The notes beneath the pieces were generated by a model that worked only from the letters and a program-made list of their open reading frames with translations, ran no database searches and was not told the origin of the DNA. A program made the translations under genes and the position numbers. A stretch of DNA of 64,000 nt from Pollenia angustigena (lineage: Eukaryota > Arthropoda > Insecta > Diptera > Polleniidae): the NCBI GenBank assembly GCA_930367215.1, contig OV884058.1, forward strand, positions 168,126,478-168,190,477, read 5' to 3'. Numbering within the stretch: the first letter of the stretch is position 1; each line of letters starts with the position of its first letter. Shown in pieces: positions 1 to 10,703 of this stretch.

Positions 1-833
1 TTACAATAATGGACCTAAGAGTCTTAGCTGAAACTTCAGTCTTAGTTTTAAACAAAGTATATTTATTACAAGTATATGCAAGTGATCAGCTGTTCAGTTG
101 TTTATATTATCGATAGTGTCAAAATTTGCTTACATTTTTAGTGCGCCATGATTTTTTTTGTTTTGTTTATGTTTGGCTGTTTGACAAAATTAATGTTGTT
201 TTTTTTTATTGTTGATTTGTTGTAGACTTGCATGTACTTGGTTTAAATATACTTTGGTTTTAAAACGAAGAAAATTTATAAATTTTTATAGAAATTGTCA
301 GTCATTTCATTTTGAAGTTTAAAAACAAATAGGGCTAAAATTTTACTTTATCGAAGATATTTTTATTTAAATTTAATCGAATCCCAATATTTATGTAAGT
401 CAAAAATATTTAACTCATTTATAAAGAAGATTTTCTAACCATGAAACATTGGGGCTGAGTCCCGATTTGAATACTCATGAGTATTTGGAAAAGTTTTCAA
501 TCTAAGAGACACTGCGGACGAACCATTGTTTAAAAATTTCAAAGTAGAAATGCCTGTATAGAGAGAATAGTTTGCCAACTAAACCTTTAAAGACTTAATA
601 TCTTCTTCACACGTTTATCTACATTTATTCTAAGTTAAAATCCAACAATAATATTCATAAGAAACTTAAGTTAATGTCAAAAAATAACGAAAATCCCGCC
701 AAAAGCATTTGCTTTAGCAAATATCAGCTTCATAAAACTTAACGAAAAGTTTTCTAAATTTTAGTATGACTAAGTAAATCATAGATTTTCCGATATTCGC
801 AGAGTTGCCAAAGCTAGCTCATGCATATTATGG
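1..833. other. AT-rich sequence, nothing recognised
   Basis: No open frame with recognisable protein motifs, no clear inverted repeat and no RNA gene was seen. The Penelope-like relic begins immediately to the right, so part of this stretch may be its decayed upstream portion, but no residue pattern supports that. Confidence 0.5.
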
Positions 834-2011
834 TTGGGGCTTTATAGTTTTGTTTTACTGAAATATGGAATACAAATATTTTTTTTATTAATCACCGCAA
901 TTTTCTATTTATTTAAGAACTATTTCAAAATTTTTATTTTGACGAAAAAATTTAAGTTTTTCTTAAACAAAAACATGGGTAATCCATTATCTCCAACAAT
1001 GGTTGATATCGTTCTAGATACACTATTAGATCAAGTTACCACGGTTCTTAAAAAGGAAAATGTAAATATAAAACTAGTTTCTTAATATGTGGACGATTTG
1101 TTTGCGATTATTAGAAGAAAGGACGAGGAACTAATTTTAAAAACATTTAATAACTACCACAACAAAATAAAATTCACAATAGAAAAAGAAGAAGACAATT
1201 GTATCACATATCTAGATATGAAAATATTTCGGGAAAACAAAATTATAATAACGGATTGGTATTCGAAAACTATTGCCTCAGGTCGTCTTATAAATTATCA
1301 CTCTACACATCCAAAAAGTCAAAAAATAAATACTGCACTTAATTTAATAACAACGGCTTTAAAATTGAGCGATAACAAATTTAAATCCAAAAATATTGAC
1401 AAATTAAGGGACATACTGATAAAAAACAGCTATCCGACATATTTAATAAATAATCTAATAAAAAGGCACAAACAGAAAAGGAATTGGGGGAAAACATAAA
1501 CAACACATCTGGCAACACTAGGTAGTAAAGCCTCCCATACATACCAAAGCTCACAGAAAACAAAAAAATTCAAGAGATAATAAATGACAACAAAGTAAAA
1601 TTGGCGCACAGAGCGAGCAAAATAATCAATACTCTATTTACACAAACAAAAACAAAAATAGAAAAAAGTGAGCAAAGTAATCTTGTGTATGAAATCACAT
1701 GTTTAGGAAAAACAGATGAGGAGTGTGGTAAAGTTTAAGTGGGTACTACAAAGAGAAGCCTTGGTACAAGAATATCAGAACACGAAACAGACATAAGGAA
1801 AAATAAAATAACTACAGCTCTGGCTATACACTGTGTTGAAGAAAAATATTTACCCGATCTCACAAACGTTAAAATATTGGACAAAGAAAAGAGAACAAAT
1901 AAACGATATACACTGGAAAGTTTGAGAATTCAGGAAAAAGCTACGAATGCCTTAAATACAAAAGACGACAAAAACAACACGAATGCAATTTATACAATCG
2001 CAATATTTTAG
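834..2011 (+). pseudogene. Penelope-like element, broken reverse transcriptase and GIY-YIG endonuclease
   Basis: This is a 5'-truncated Penelope-like retroelement. The first part reads as the RT core: MGNPLSP (about 975) typical of Penelope RTs, then the catalytic YVDDLF box (1086-1103), followed by the palm/thumb region with ITYLDMKI and DWYSKT. The second part (about 1660-2000, another frame) reads ITCLG..EECGKV, then VGTTKRSLGTRISEH, the GIY-YIG endonuclease that Penelope elements use to nick their target. It is dead. A TAA stop (1083-1085) sits directly before YVDD in the same frame, further stops follow the RT, the reading frame changes between RT and endonuclease, and a TAA stands where the tyrosine of the YVG motif is expected. 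The N-terminal RT motifs are absent. Family assignment is firm; exact ends are not visible. Confidence 0.88.
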
Positions 2012-2594
2012 TTTAGTTCTGCTTCTGTGATACAATTAATACAATTTAATTATACTGTGATATTTTTTACTTTTATTTATATTTTTGCATTTGTTTTGTT
2101 TAATTAAATTTATGTTGTGTTTATGTAAAACAGAATGTATGTTAAATATTCAAAATCCAAAACTATTGACGAAAGATTATATGTGAGAAATATTATTCCT
2201 GTAGAACTAAGTTATCGTTGTTGTTATTAAAATATTATTTTTCAATTGTATATTTATTTTGATGTTGCCAGATCTAATAAAATATCTCTGATGATGTTGG
2301 GAATCTCCAACGAAACGTCGGAAAAATAAATTATGAAATAATGTTTTATTTGCATAGAATACATGACCTTAATAAGCCAGATTTAGAATTTTCTAAACAA
2401 ATCAATAATAAACGTAACTTTTTATTTATTCCGTGGCAACACTGGTAAACATATCAGTTTTTTTTTTTAAAGAAAAACGTAGAACAGCTGTGCTTTCAAC
2501 GCCCCCTAAAAAATGAATTTGCCTTGAGCGTAACCTAAAGAAGGAGGCAAGCGTTTCTTTATTTCAAAACTTTTAATTTTTATACAGTTTATCC
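2012..2594. other. Penelope 3' untranslated tail and flanking sequence
   Basis: A/T-rich non-coding sequence. It includes the hammerhead-like motif near 2283-2324, and a CAACACTG-type fragment near 2447 that resembles a hAT end but has no partner. No gene was recognised. Confidence 0.45.
2283..2324 (+). ncRNA. Hammerhead-ribozyme-like motif in the Penelope 3' tail
   Basis: The sequence holds CTGATGA (2288-2294), a 5-bp helix GTTGG/CCAAC (2296-2300 with 2307-2311) closing a 6-nt loop, then GAAA (2312-2315), C and GTC (2317-2319). That is the order of a hammerhead core: CUGAUGA, helix II, GAAA, very short helix III, then the NUH cleavage triplet. Minimal hammerheads with a nearly absent helix III are known from Penelope-like elements. 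Helix I is weak here (three pairs including one wobble). Its position roughly 300 bp downstream of the endonuclease fits a terminal repeat of such an element. Confidence 0.7.
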
Positions 2595-2820
2595 GGCCTG
2601 TTCTGAAAATCACGTGATTTCAAATCACATACATTTGAAGTCACACGTGTGATTTTGTGGTGTTCTGAAAGTCATACCGTTTTTGTGTTTCTCGGTGTGC
2701 TTTTGGCAACTTAAGATCACACCAAAACACACAAAAATGGAATATCACACGTGTGATTTTAGTAAGCACATGTGATTTGAAATCGCGTGATTTGAGTAAA
2801 AGTGATTTGCAGAATAGGCC
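2595..2820. mobile_element. Short palindromic MITE rich in CACGTG sites
   Basis: The left end GGCCTGTTCTGAAAATCAC faces a right end whose complement reads GGCCTATTCTGCAAATCAC, giving imperfect terminal inverted repeats about 225 bp apart. The interior repeats ATCACACGTGTGAT-type palindromes at least twice, plus the variants ATCACGTGAT and ATCGCGTGAT. No target duplication could be fixed, so the exact ends are uncertain. There is no coding capacity. Confidence 0.55.
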
Positions 2821-3085
2821 TGTATACAAAAAACCTTTTAAATAATAAAATTAAACACCAGACGGCTGGAAAATTTGACATGACACATCGCTACAACGGT
2901 TTAATTTATTAAAACTATATTGGCATTTAAATATGTATGCATATCTTGTACCAGATGCACATACATTGTGTACTGCTAAGGTACACTAACTACAGCATAT
3001 AAAAATTAACAATTTCTAAACCAATTTGTAGAAACAGGTTAAAGTTGCTTGCAAAGTATTCGTTAGTGCTGATGTAAGTAACAAA

Positions 3086-3283
3086 TCAATTTATTGGATC
3101 TAGATGCAGGAACGCTTTCTGAGATGACCGTACGGTAAGATCCAAGTAAACCAAGTAATTAGATAAAATTGGTACATACGTTGTTATAAAGACGATGTAA
3201 AAATAAAACACTGCAATGCCAAGGCAAACCCAAAAAGCTGAACGCATAAGGAGTTTGGCATTAGGAATACATATTACTTCCAA
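3086..3283 (-). CDS. Unrecognised short ORF with two hydrophobic stretches
   Basis: A 65-codon frame with a hydrophobic middle (about residues 16-45, rich in F, V, I and Y) and a short tail ending FLHLDPIN. It looks like part of a membrane protein, but no family was recognised and no neighbouring exon was found. The T-rich run at its 5' side and the many transposons around it make a chance frame quite possible. Confidence 0.12.
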   Translation of the reverse strand: MEVICIPNAKLLMRSAFWVCLGIAVFYFYIVFITTYVPILSNYLVYLDLTVRSSQKAFLHLDPIN

Positions 3284-3889
3284 AAAAAAAAGACCGTCAG
3301 CTTAACTCTCGTAATTATTATATATTTTATGATAAATATAGAATATATGATGACTAATTTTTAATTAGTCTTTTAAAACGTCATATTATTGCTTACGCGA
3401 ATATTTTAAAACAATCGACAATGTCTAGGAAAAAATTTTATTATTGCAGTTGATTTTCTGATAAAGTTTCATGTCTGACATAAGAAATGCTGACAAAAAT
3501 TGTTTACTGGGAAAATGAAAAATATCACTTTTACGTTGAAGCAACCTTGGAACACAGACAGTCACGTTTGGTTATTTTCAATGGGGCGTATGATTTTTGT
3601 TAATCTAAAATTTAAGATATTAAAATCAAACACAGACATTTATTCATACATGTGTGGAAAGTGGAAATGTTAAATTGGCTTATGAATGCAATTTAATCTA
3701 AAGAGTATAAACAAGACGTATGATGTTTATTAAATATTAACAAAAACGCTTATACGCTATGGAGAGCAAAATTAAAGTCAAAATTTACGCTCGTTTGAAT
3801 TGGTGATACAATCAAGTTCATACAACAAAGACAGTACACGTTATTTTAATTTAAAATCTTAAAAAATTATTTAAAAAAAATTTTATTGC
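3284..3889. other. AT-rich sequence, nothing recognised
   Basis: No coding pattern, inverted repeat or RNA gene was seen in this stretch. Confidence 0.5.
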
Positions 3890-4334
3890 GCAGAGTCCCT
3901 TATAAGGGACACTCGAATTTTCTACTGTAGCACTTTCAAAAATTATAATTTTTAAATATCAAGTTAGCAATACCGTTACTGACATTCCAACAAAGCACGT
4001 CTTATTTCATTTGTTTCGACTATTCTTATTTCTGTGTTGTATTTTATGCAAAATATGGAAAACCCATTTATGAAAAAACAAATATCTCGAGCCGGGTAAG
4101 AAAAATTGGAATATATTAAATATTATGTGAATATTTGTTATTTTTTGTGTGTTGTTATTTGTTAATAAGTGTAGTGATTCAATTGATATAAAAAAATTAT
4201 GACAAAATGTTATGCCCCGCGCAAATAGTGACTTTGAGTGCAACGTCCCCTTAAAGGGACACTGCGTCCGTAGTACAATTGTGATACCATGATCGAGCAA
4301 ATATTTTTTCATATACATATTGACTTACAGTTTT

Positions 4335-5092
4335 TGAAATACTGGATGAACTGACTGCCCTTGAAGATAATATTTTCAATGACTTTGACATTGACGCAAT
4401 TCCACCATTATATGGAGCCGATACTGAGCAAGATACCGATGAAGCGATGATGGCATATAGCAAATCTTAATCATCTCGGTCCAACATACAATATGTACTT
4501 CAGGCACGATATGAGAAGGGCGAAGAGAAAAATGTCCTCTTCGCTCAATCCCGGTAATGAAAAAAGAAGAAATGGGACCTGTAGATCACACATTTACAAA
4601 AAATGGAAGCATATTGCCCACACGATGGAATGTTGTCACAATTGCAACACATTTTGATGTCAATGAAATAGGATCATGCCAACGATTCGTTAAAGGAAGG
4701 GATGTATGTACTTTCAAACCAAATGTGTTTCATCGATATAATATGGACATGAAGGTGTTGATAGGACGGAAGAATTAGTTGTAGTCTACCGCTCGCGAAT
4801 CAGACAAAAGAAACGGTGGTGGCCAATCTTTGCAATCTCCTTGATGCTCATTCGTTAATGCATGACTGTCGGATCATCAGGATCTGATGATCCGACAAGT
4901 GCGTCATTTCTTATTTTTCGCCGAAATCTTGCTACATCCTACCTTGAAACGTATGGTACTCCATTTATAAGAGGTTCGCGCACTAATAAAGTGACGGCGG
5001 AAACACGATATGATGGCAGAAATCAACTTATTGAATATTCAAAAACTGATAAACGATGTCGACATTGCGGTAAAAACAAACTTCATTTGCAA
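4335..5092 (+). pseudogene. piggyBac-like transposase relic
   Basis: Fragments of a piggyBac-family DDE transposase are read in order on the plus strand. There is an acidic N-terminal stretch (4335-4470, with FNDFDIDAIPPLYGAD). A large internal deletion removes most of the catalytic core. A late block follows (about 4560-4780) with RWNVVTIATHF and PNVFHRYNMDM. One base out of frame, GVDRTEELVVVYRSRIR then KKRWWPIF continues (about 4750-4830), matching the family pattern YN..M.GVD..D..Y...R..+WWW..+F. A C-terminal portion (4862-5092) ends in a Cys/His-containing RHCGKN tail. Stops and frameshifts make it inactive. CCTTAAAGGGAC-type palindromes at about 3897, 4250 and 5163 may be subterminal repeats. 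CCCATTAG next to TTAA near 5289-5295 could be the right end. The left end was not found. Confidence 0.72.
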
Positions 5093-5297
5093 TAAATCTG
5101 AAAACGGGCTTCAGAATGATTTAAAATTAGTTATACGCTAAGTGTACCTACTGCGCAGTTTTCCTTAAAAGGGACGGTCCACAACTCCAAAACCATAAGT
5201 TTTTTTAATAAACCTAATTAATCACATCATTTTTATTAATTATTGTTGAAAATAATTGGGGGAATGTGGACAGGGAACTTCGTCCACTAATGGGTTA

Positions 5298-5934
5298 AGC
5301 CACTTCTCTTAAAAGGTTAAAGAACTGTCAAAGTTTTGTGAATTTTTCTTGTACCAAATTACTTTTTAATAACGTCAAATGTATTATTTTTTTAAACATG
5401 TCATAAACATCCTTTAAGCAGCACATATAAATGCAGACATTTCAATGAACTTGTTACTGTGTGTATCTGTACTTAACAACTGACAGTATTTCCAAATACA
5501 ATGTGAAATATAATAATTTAACAATGTATTAACAAAAATTGTTTTATTTTCAATTTACAAAAGTTTAATTTACCACACATTGTACATGATGTATCTATTT
5601 GTTGTTGTGTGGCAGTGTTTTAACCATTTATTTCTTAAGTAAAGAACTGAACAATAAAAAAGGTTTGTGGTTAAATATATTTAGTAAAAATAAAATTCAA
5701 TCAATACATGTGTTATTTAGTACACAGAAAAAGTTATTTATGCATAATTAAACCACAAACTGCCAAGTATAAAAAAAATTTACGTATAAAGTCAAACAAA
5801 ACACATTTCGTGAAGCACGCTCTGACTGGCTTCACTTCAAGCATATTATGAATAAATCTGTTTCTTAAATTGCCAACAAAATCGCAGTACGCGTTGGGCG
5901 CAGCGCACAATTATGTTTAACATTTTGATGAACA
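5298..5934. other. AT-rich sequence, nothing recognised
   Basis: This non-coding sequence lies between the piggyBac relic and the minisatellite. No supported feature was found. Confidence 0.5.
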
Positions 5935-6144
5935 TTTAAAGTCAAATATACAAATTTAAAATTTTTACAATATTTCCTATAAACACAAACTTTAAATAAA
6001 TATCCTAAAAAAGGAAAACTTCCACAATACTTCCTATAAATAGCAAGTTTTAAGAAAATTTTTTATTAATAGCAATTTTTCACAAAATTTCCTTTAAATA
6101 GCAAATTTTCACAAAATTTTCTATGAATAGAAATGTCCACAAAA
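5935..6144 (+). repeat. 29-bp minisatellite, left part
   Basis: Degenerate tandem copies of a unit like ATAGCAAATTTTCACAAAA followed by TTTCCTATAA, about 29-30 bp. The array stops in ...CCACAAAA at 6144 and resumes with TTTCTTATAAATAG at 9569, so the intervening Helitron interrupts it. Confidence 0.75.
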
Positions 6145-6604
6145 TCTATCTATCTATATATACAAAAAAGTATGTGTGTATGTATCAGAGAATGATAACA
6201 AGTACCCATAAGAATAATATACATAGGTATTTACCCACGCTTTTCGTTATTGTGTATACACATAAGTATTTATAACGCAAATAATAAGAACAGCTATGAT
6301 TGTGCGTTGCACAATATATATACTTATGCACGGCAATATCTTCACGCAACCACATTCAGTAAACAAAAATACATGAATATTATGCAGATGTTATTCAATG
6401 CCCATGAATGTGTTTTGGTTATCTGCCATACATATAAAATATCCATGTTTAAAAAATACCTTCAGTATTTTTGGCACTTCTGTATAAAAATAAAAAAATT
6501 TTTTTTTAGCAAAAATGTGCTTTGATCACTAGGCAGGTATGGGACTATGTATATATTATTTATGATATATAAAATAAGTTTGTCCGTAATATCAGCAGTT
6601 CATA

Positions 6605-6851
6605 TCGCTCATTTGCTGCAAGACCGGCATAACTCAAAAAATGCAATTTTGGAGTTAGAAATGCAGAGCTGTTCGCTTTGTTTTTCTTTATATTGTGCAT
6701 TAAATTCATATTTATATCTCTTATACTTTCCCAGTTTGAAGAGAATTTGTCTTCTTTTTTTCTAAGAAGTTAGAGCAAATCAAAAACTTTAAATGGTTTT
6801 ATCTCGAAATGGATTTTTTTGAGTTATGCCGGTCTTGCAGCAAATGAGCGG
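6605..6851. mobile_element. MITE with about 37-bp inverted ends and TA target duplication
   Basis: The left end CGCTCATTTGCTGCAAGACC and its continuation to about 6640 are matched nearly perfectly in inverted orientation at about 6815-6850. TA dinucleotides flank both ends (6603-6604, 6852-6853), as in Tc1/mariner-type insertions. A diverged relative lies at 55548-55737. No coding capacity. Confidence 0.75.
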
Positions 6852-7580
6852 TATGTAAAACTATACATAAGCTATACATTTTTATAAAAAATAGGACCAC
6901 GAGGGGTGGGAAGGAGCAATTTTTGCTCTCCGAAGCTATAAAAATTTCCTCCAGTGTATGTATGTAGTACATGAAAAATTATAAATTTAAAGTATGGAAA
7001 ATAATCAAGAAATTTTGGAGAAAATAAATGATTTTGGAGAGGCATAAGTTGTCCCCTATCTTCCCTCGTTATCATATTTTTTTAAAAAATACATAGCTTA
7101 TGTGTCTATACAAATATGGATCTATCTATGTTTTAAATATCATTAAAATCTGTTAGATAGCTTTGGAGAGGCAGAAAATACCCTCGAGCTTCCCTCGGGG
7201 TCCTATTTTTTAATAAATATACATAGCTTGTGTGTTCATATTAATATGGATCTATCTTTTTTTTAAATTTTATTAAGATCTGTTAGATAGTTTCGGAGAA
7301 GCAGAAATTGGCGCCAACCGCCCCTCGTTGTCCTAATAAAGTAAGCTCACCGCCTTAGTCAAATCTTTAAAAGCTTTAAAATTATCTTGATATTTTTCTG
7401 AATAACAACACAAAAAAATTTTGCCTAGTTCCAAAATTTTTAAAATTGCATTTGCCATCTCTTCTCTCTCTCTCTCACTCTGTATATTTACGTTAATACA
7501 TATACTTATATGGGTATTGCAGATAGCTAACGAAAATTTTATTTATATCTGCATGTACATTCAAAAAGAAGAATGAATAT
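6852..7580. other. Helitron interior, non-coding
   Basis: Two or three diverged direct repeats are visible here: CCTCGKGGTCCTATTTTTTA-type blocks near 6885, 7195 and 7320, and GATCTATCT...AAATCTGTTAGATAG near 7120-7165 and 7248-7290. They resemble the tandem interior of non-autonomous Helitrons. No gene was recognised. Confidence 0.5.
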
Positions 7581-8678
7581 CCCAGTTGGCCACGTCTTTA
7601 AGACATCCTCGAAGACATCAGTAGCTTTTATACAAGACAACTTATAAGACAGTGTCGCTCATACTGTCCCATATAAAGCTAAATAGAAGACAACTTACAA
7701 GACAACGTCTCTCAAACTGTCGTGCACGAAATTGTCTTCTAGAAAACCTAAACAACAGGGGACAAGTCGTGCATACATCATTGACGACGATGTCGTCAAC
7801 GGCAATCTGGCCAACTGGGATAATAAATGTGTATACCTATACATATTCAACTTTACTCATACATGTCCATACATGTTTTCTCACTAATATTGAAAGAGTA
7901 CTTAAAATTATACTTCCCAGTTGGCCAGATTGCCGTTGACGACATCGTCGTCAATGATGTATGCACGACGTGTCCCCTGTTATTTAGGTTTACAGGAAAT
8001 CGTCGTCCACGACAATTTGAGCGATGTTGTCTTGTAAGTTGTCTTCTATTTAGCTTTATATGGGACAGTATGAGCGACTTTGTCTTATAAGTTGTCCTCT
8101 ATTAAACTCTATGTGGGACAGTATGAGCGAAACTGTCTTATAAGTTCTCTTGTTTAAAAGCTACTGACGACAAAGTTTTCTTAAATGATATTCAATCACT
8201 TTCTTGGTTTTCTTAAAAGTCTCACATTCTTTTTTTTTATTTGTTGATTTAAATACCTACAAAAAATTTACAAATTAGTTCTAAACGTAAAACCAAAAAT
8301 GATAATGAAATTATTTGCGGGCTGGAAAATGGATTACATGCAGTTAGTGCTTCACTGTCAACTTTAGGATTGCTTATAGGAGTCGAATATAAAACACATA
8401 ACAGAAATTAAAATTCCAACTATACTAAAAACTGTCTGAATTAGATAACCATTTAATAATTTTTGTCGTGGACGCCGAAATTGTTGGCATTGTCATGCAG
8501 GTAGTCGTTAATGATAAAGTAGGCGACATTCTCTTTCTTTGTGTCGTGCACGATTTTCGCGACACTTGTTCGAAAAAGTCGTAGACGATTTGTACCCTCT
8601 GTCCCTCACATGTCGTGCAGGTATTAACATTGTCGTGCATCCGTCTTCGAGGATGTCTTAAAGACGTGGCCAACTTGG
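7581..8678. mobile_element. Two inverted MITEs forming a large foldback
   Basis: The outermost ends match as inverted repeats over 36 bp with one mismatch (7581-7616 against 8643-8678; start CCCAGTTGGCCACGTC). Inside, the same terminal motif occurs again in inverted form at about 7808-7820 and 7917-7930, so the block is two related elements (7581-7820 and about 7917-8678) in opposite orientation around a 95-bp spacer. Both contain repeated GACAACTTATAAGAC and GACGAC/GTCGTC blocks that pair across the spacer. TA dinucleotides close to the first element (TA-TCCCAG, CTGGGA-TA) suggest a mariner-type target. The open frames inside are products of the repeats. Confidence 0.65.
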
Positions 8679-8692
8679 TTATGTCATTCTCT

Positions 8693-8756
8693 GGTATGTA
8701 TGTATGTATGTATGTTTTTATGTATGTATGTGTGTATGTATGTATGTATGTAGGTA
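8693..8756 (+). repeat. TATG microsatellite
   Basis: A run of about 15 TATG-type tetramers with a few interruptions (TGTG, TTTT), lying between the foldback pair and the repeated Helitron tail. Confidence 0.85.
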
Positions 8757-8924
8757 ACGTATGGAATCCAAAACGGCTGGGCCGATTTTGATGAAATTTT
8801 CAGGGAATGTTCAGAATATTTAGGCGCGTGACACTGTGAAGTCTTATTTTTGATTTTCGGGCTACGGGCGGAGCGGCGTGGCAAAATCCAATTTTCATAT
8901 TGCACCACCAATGACATCTATATA

Positions 8925-9540
8925 ATTTGGACGATTTTTCTTGAAAATGATCGCCATGGTCCAACCTAGATTTTTACGAAAAGAAAATTTTGCCCCGCCT
9001 ACTTTAACGCCCACTTTTTTCGAATTACCTAGAATCAGAAAACGGCACAATTGATTTGACAAATTTTTCTTAAGAATGTTCGTATTAATCCAGTTTAACT
9101 TTTCATAGAAAGAAAAACTTACCACGCGTACTTTTACGCCCACTTTTTCTATTAAGCGCATAACTTGAGAACGGCTTGACCGACTTGGACGATTTTTTCT
9201 TTAAAATGATTGCCATGGTTCAACTAAGGTTTTTACGGAAAGCAAATTTTGCCTCGCCCACGGTGTTCGATTTACCTAAAATCAAAGAACGGCTCCATCC
9301 ATTTGACTAAATTTTCTTTTAAATGTTCGTAACTGGAGAACGGCTTGACCGAATCGGACGATTTTTTCTTTAAAATCATCGCTATGGTCCAACTTAAGAA
9401 AATTCTGCCCTGCCCACTTTGAAGGCCCACTTTTTTCGATTTACCTAAAATCAGAATCAATTTGACTAATTTTTCTTCCAAATGTTCGTATCTTCTTAAC
9501 GGATTTTAAAAATCGAACGCAAAAATTTTTCCTAATTTGG
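8925..9540 (+). repeat. Diverged tandem repeat in the Helitron tail
   Basis: Blocks containing CTTGACCGACTTGGACGATT, ATGATYGCCATGGTYCAAC, TTTTACGGAAAG and CGCCCACTTTTTTCGA recur about every 170-250 bp. The same blocks appear reversed at 62770-63178 and at the start of duplication unit B (30211-30600). The duplication breakpoint at 9128 lies within one such block. Confidence 0.7.
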
Positions 9541-9568
9541 ACAGGACACCGTCTGCCGGGTCAGCTAG

Positions 9569-9785
9569 TTTCTTATAAATAGAAAAAAGAAAATTTAAAT
9601 TTTTGTATAAATAGCAATTTTTTACAAAATAACCTTTAAATAGCAAATTTTCACAAAATTTCGTAGAAATAGGAAATTTTCCGAAAAATTCATATAAATA
9701 GCAAAAAAATTTTTATTATTAGCAAATTTTCACAAAATTTTGTATTAATAGCAATTTTTCACAAAATTTCCCTAAAGTAGCAAAT
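9569..9785 (+). repeat. 29-bp minisatellite, right part
   Basis: Continuation of the array at 5935-6144, displaced by the Helitron. Units read ATAGCAAATTTTCACAAAA with variable spacers. It is duplicated at about 30653-30862 in unit B. Confidence 0.75.
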
Positions 9786-10530
9786 TTATATCTTTATAAC
9801 CTTCGTCTTAAGATATATTAGCGAGCCCTTATAAACAGATTCGCGCTTAAACAACATTGGCAAATTCTTCAAATTAACTACAAAAATCTGTTATCGGCTG
9901 GTCTTATAAGCTAAATTGCATGAGGGCAATCCAAAATGGACCCTACGGACTCCATCACATTCAGTAAAATGGAGTTAGCGAAGCTTATTGTTACCGCACC
10001 ATTATCTATGAGTTTTTGTTTGAAAATATGGGTGACATTGAAACGGTCGAGATGTGTTTTCAACACGATGTTTTCAGAACTTGGTCGCCAAGGTTGTGCG
10101 ATGTGATACCTCTCGATTGTTTTCTATGGGTCTACGTAATATTTTGGTTTTATTTTGTAAGTTATGTAATATATTGAACTTTCAAAATACGACGTTTCAC
10201 AGTGGCTGAAAATCGTTTTCCATCACCTTTCTAAAACTTTAATATAAAGTTTTAATTTGATTAAAATCGGTTTAGTATTTGTTGAGAAATTTAAGGTCAA
10301 AGTTGAACGTTTAATGTTTTTAGCATTAAGTAAGAAAATGAGATTGAAAATTATGATGTTTTTTATTCAAAAAGGGGCATGTTTTTAAGTGCACTGTTTT
10401 ACGAACTTCTAAACCGACATAGCTGCCAAATTTCATTATGTTATTGTTCATGTCAGATTTATAGAATTTCAAAACATACAATAATTATTTTTTTACTCAT
10501 ATTGAAAGCCCTTTTATTCATTTAAAATAT
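9786..10530. other. Non-coding sequence of the duplicated unit
   Basis: AT-rich sequence shared with unit B up to about 10292; from there to about 10830 unit B lacks it. No gene or structured RNA was recognised. Confidence 0.5.
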
Positions 10531-10703
10531 TCAAGGCCCATCTATCAGGTCTGCTTACTTGTACAAAAACAAAAAACTTTTTCTTTTAAGCTGTCAAAAA
10601 CTTACTAACACATATACGTGTATGTAAACAACTTTTGAAAGCTCAAAAGAACGAAAACAATGATCATCAGGCTTCTTGCGCAGACCTTTTCAATGGGTCT
10701 TGA
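10531..10703. mobile_element. MITE with TCAAGGCCCAT ends and a 6-bp target duplication
   Basis: The ends TCAAGGCCCATCTATCAGGT and, reversed, TCAAGACCCATTGAAAAGGT define a 173-bp element. It is flanked by direct repeats AAATAT at 10525-10530 and 10704-10709. It is the same family as 44926-45168, in opposite orientation. A 6-bp duplication is not the usual length of hAT (8), mariner (2), piggyBac (TTAA) or Harbinger (3) elements. No coding capacity. Confidence 0.85.

Larger units (their letters stand above)
6145..9568 (+). mobile_element. Helitron interrupting the minisatellite
   Basis: The element begins TCTATCTATCTATATATAC, with A as the preceding base, and ends GGGTCAGCTAG with T following. 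These are the 5'-TC, CTAG-3' and A|T insertion rules of Helitrons. Removing it restores the minisatellite unit (ACAAAA joined to TTTCTTATAAATAG), which is strong support for the boundaries. It has no Rep/helicase reading frame, so it is non-autonomous. It carries nested MITEs (6605-6851), a foldback pair (7581-8678), a TATG microsatellite and a repeated tail. The 3' hairpin is weak. The left breakpoint of the 15-kb tandem duplication (9128) falls in its tail. Confidence 0.72.

Noticed and set aside
7652..8090. Two overlapping frames of 87-95 codons
   Set aside because: Both lie in the arms of an inverted MITE pair; their similarity reflects the palindrome.
5935..9785. A CRISPR-like array (regular 29-bp repeats)
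   Set aside because: The units are contiguous and degenerate without unique spacers, in a eukaryotic transposon-rich context; it is a minisatellite.
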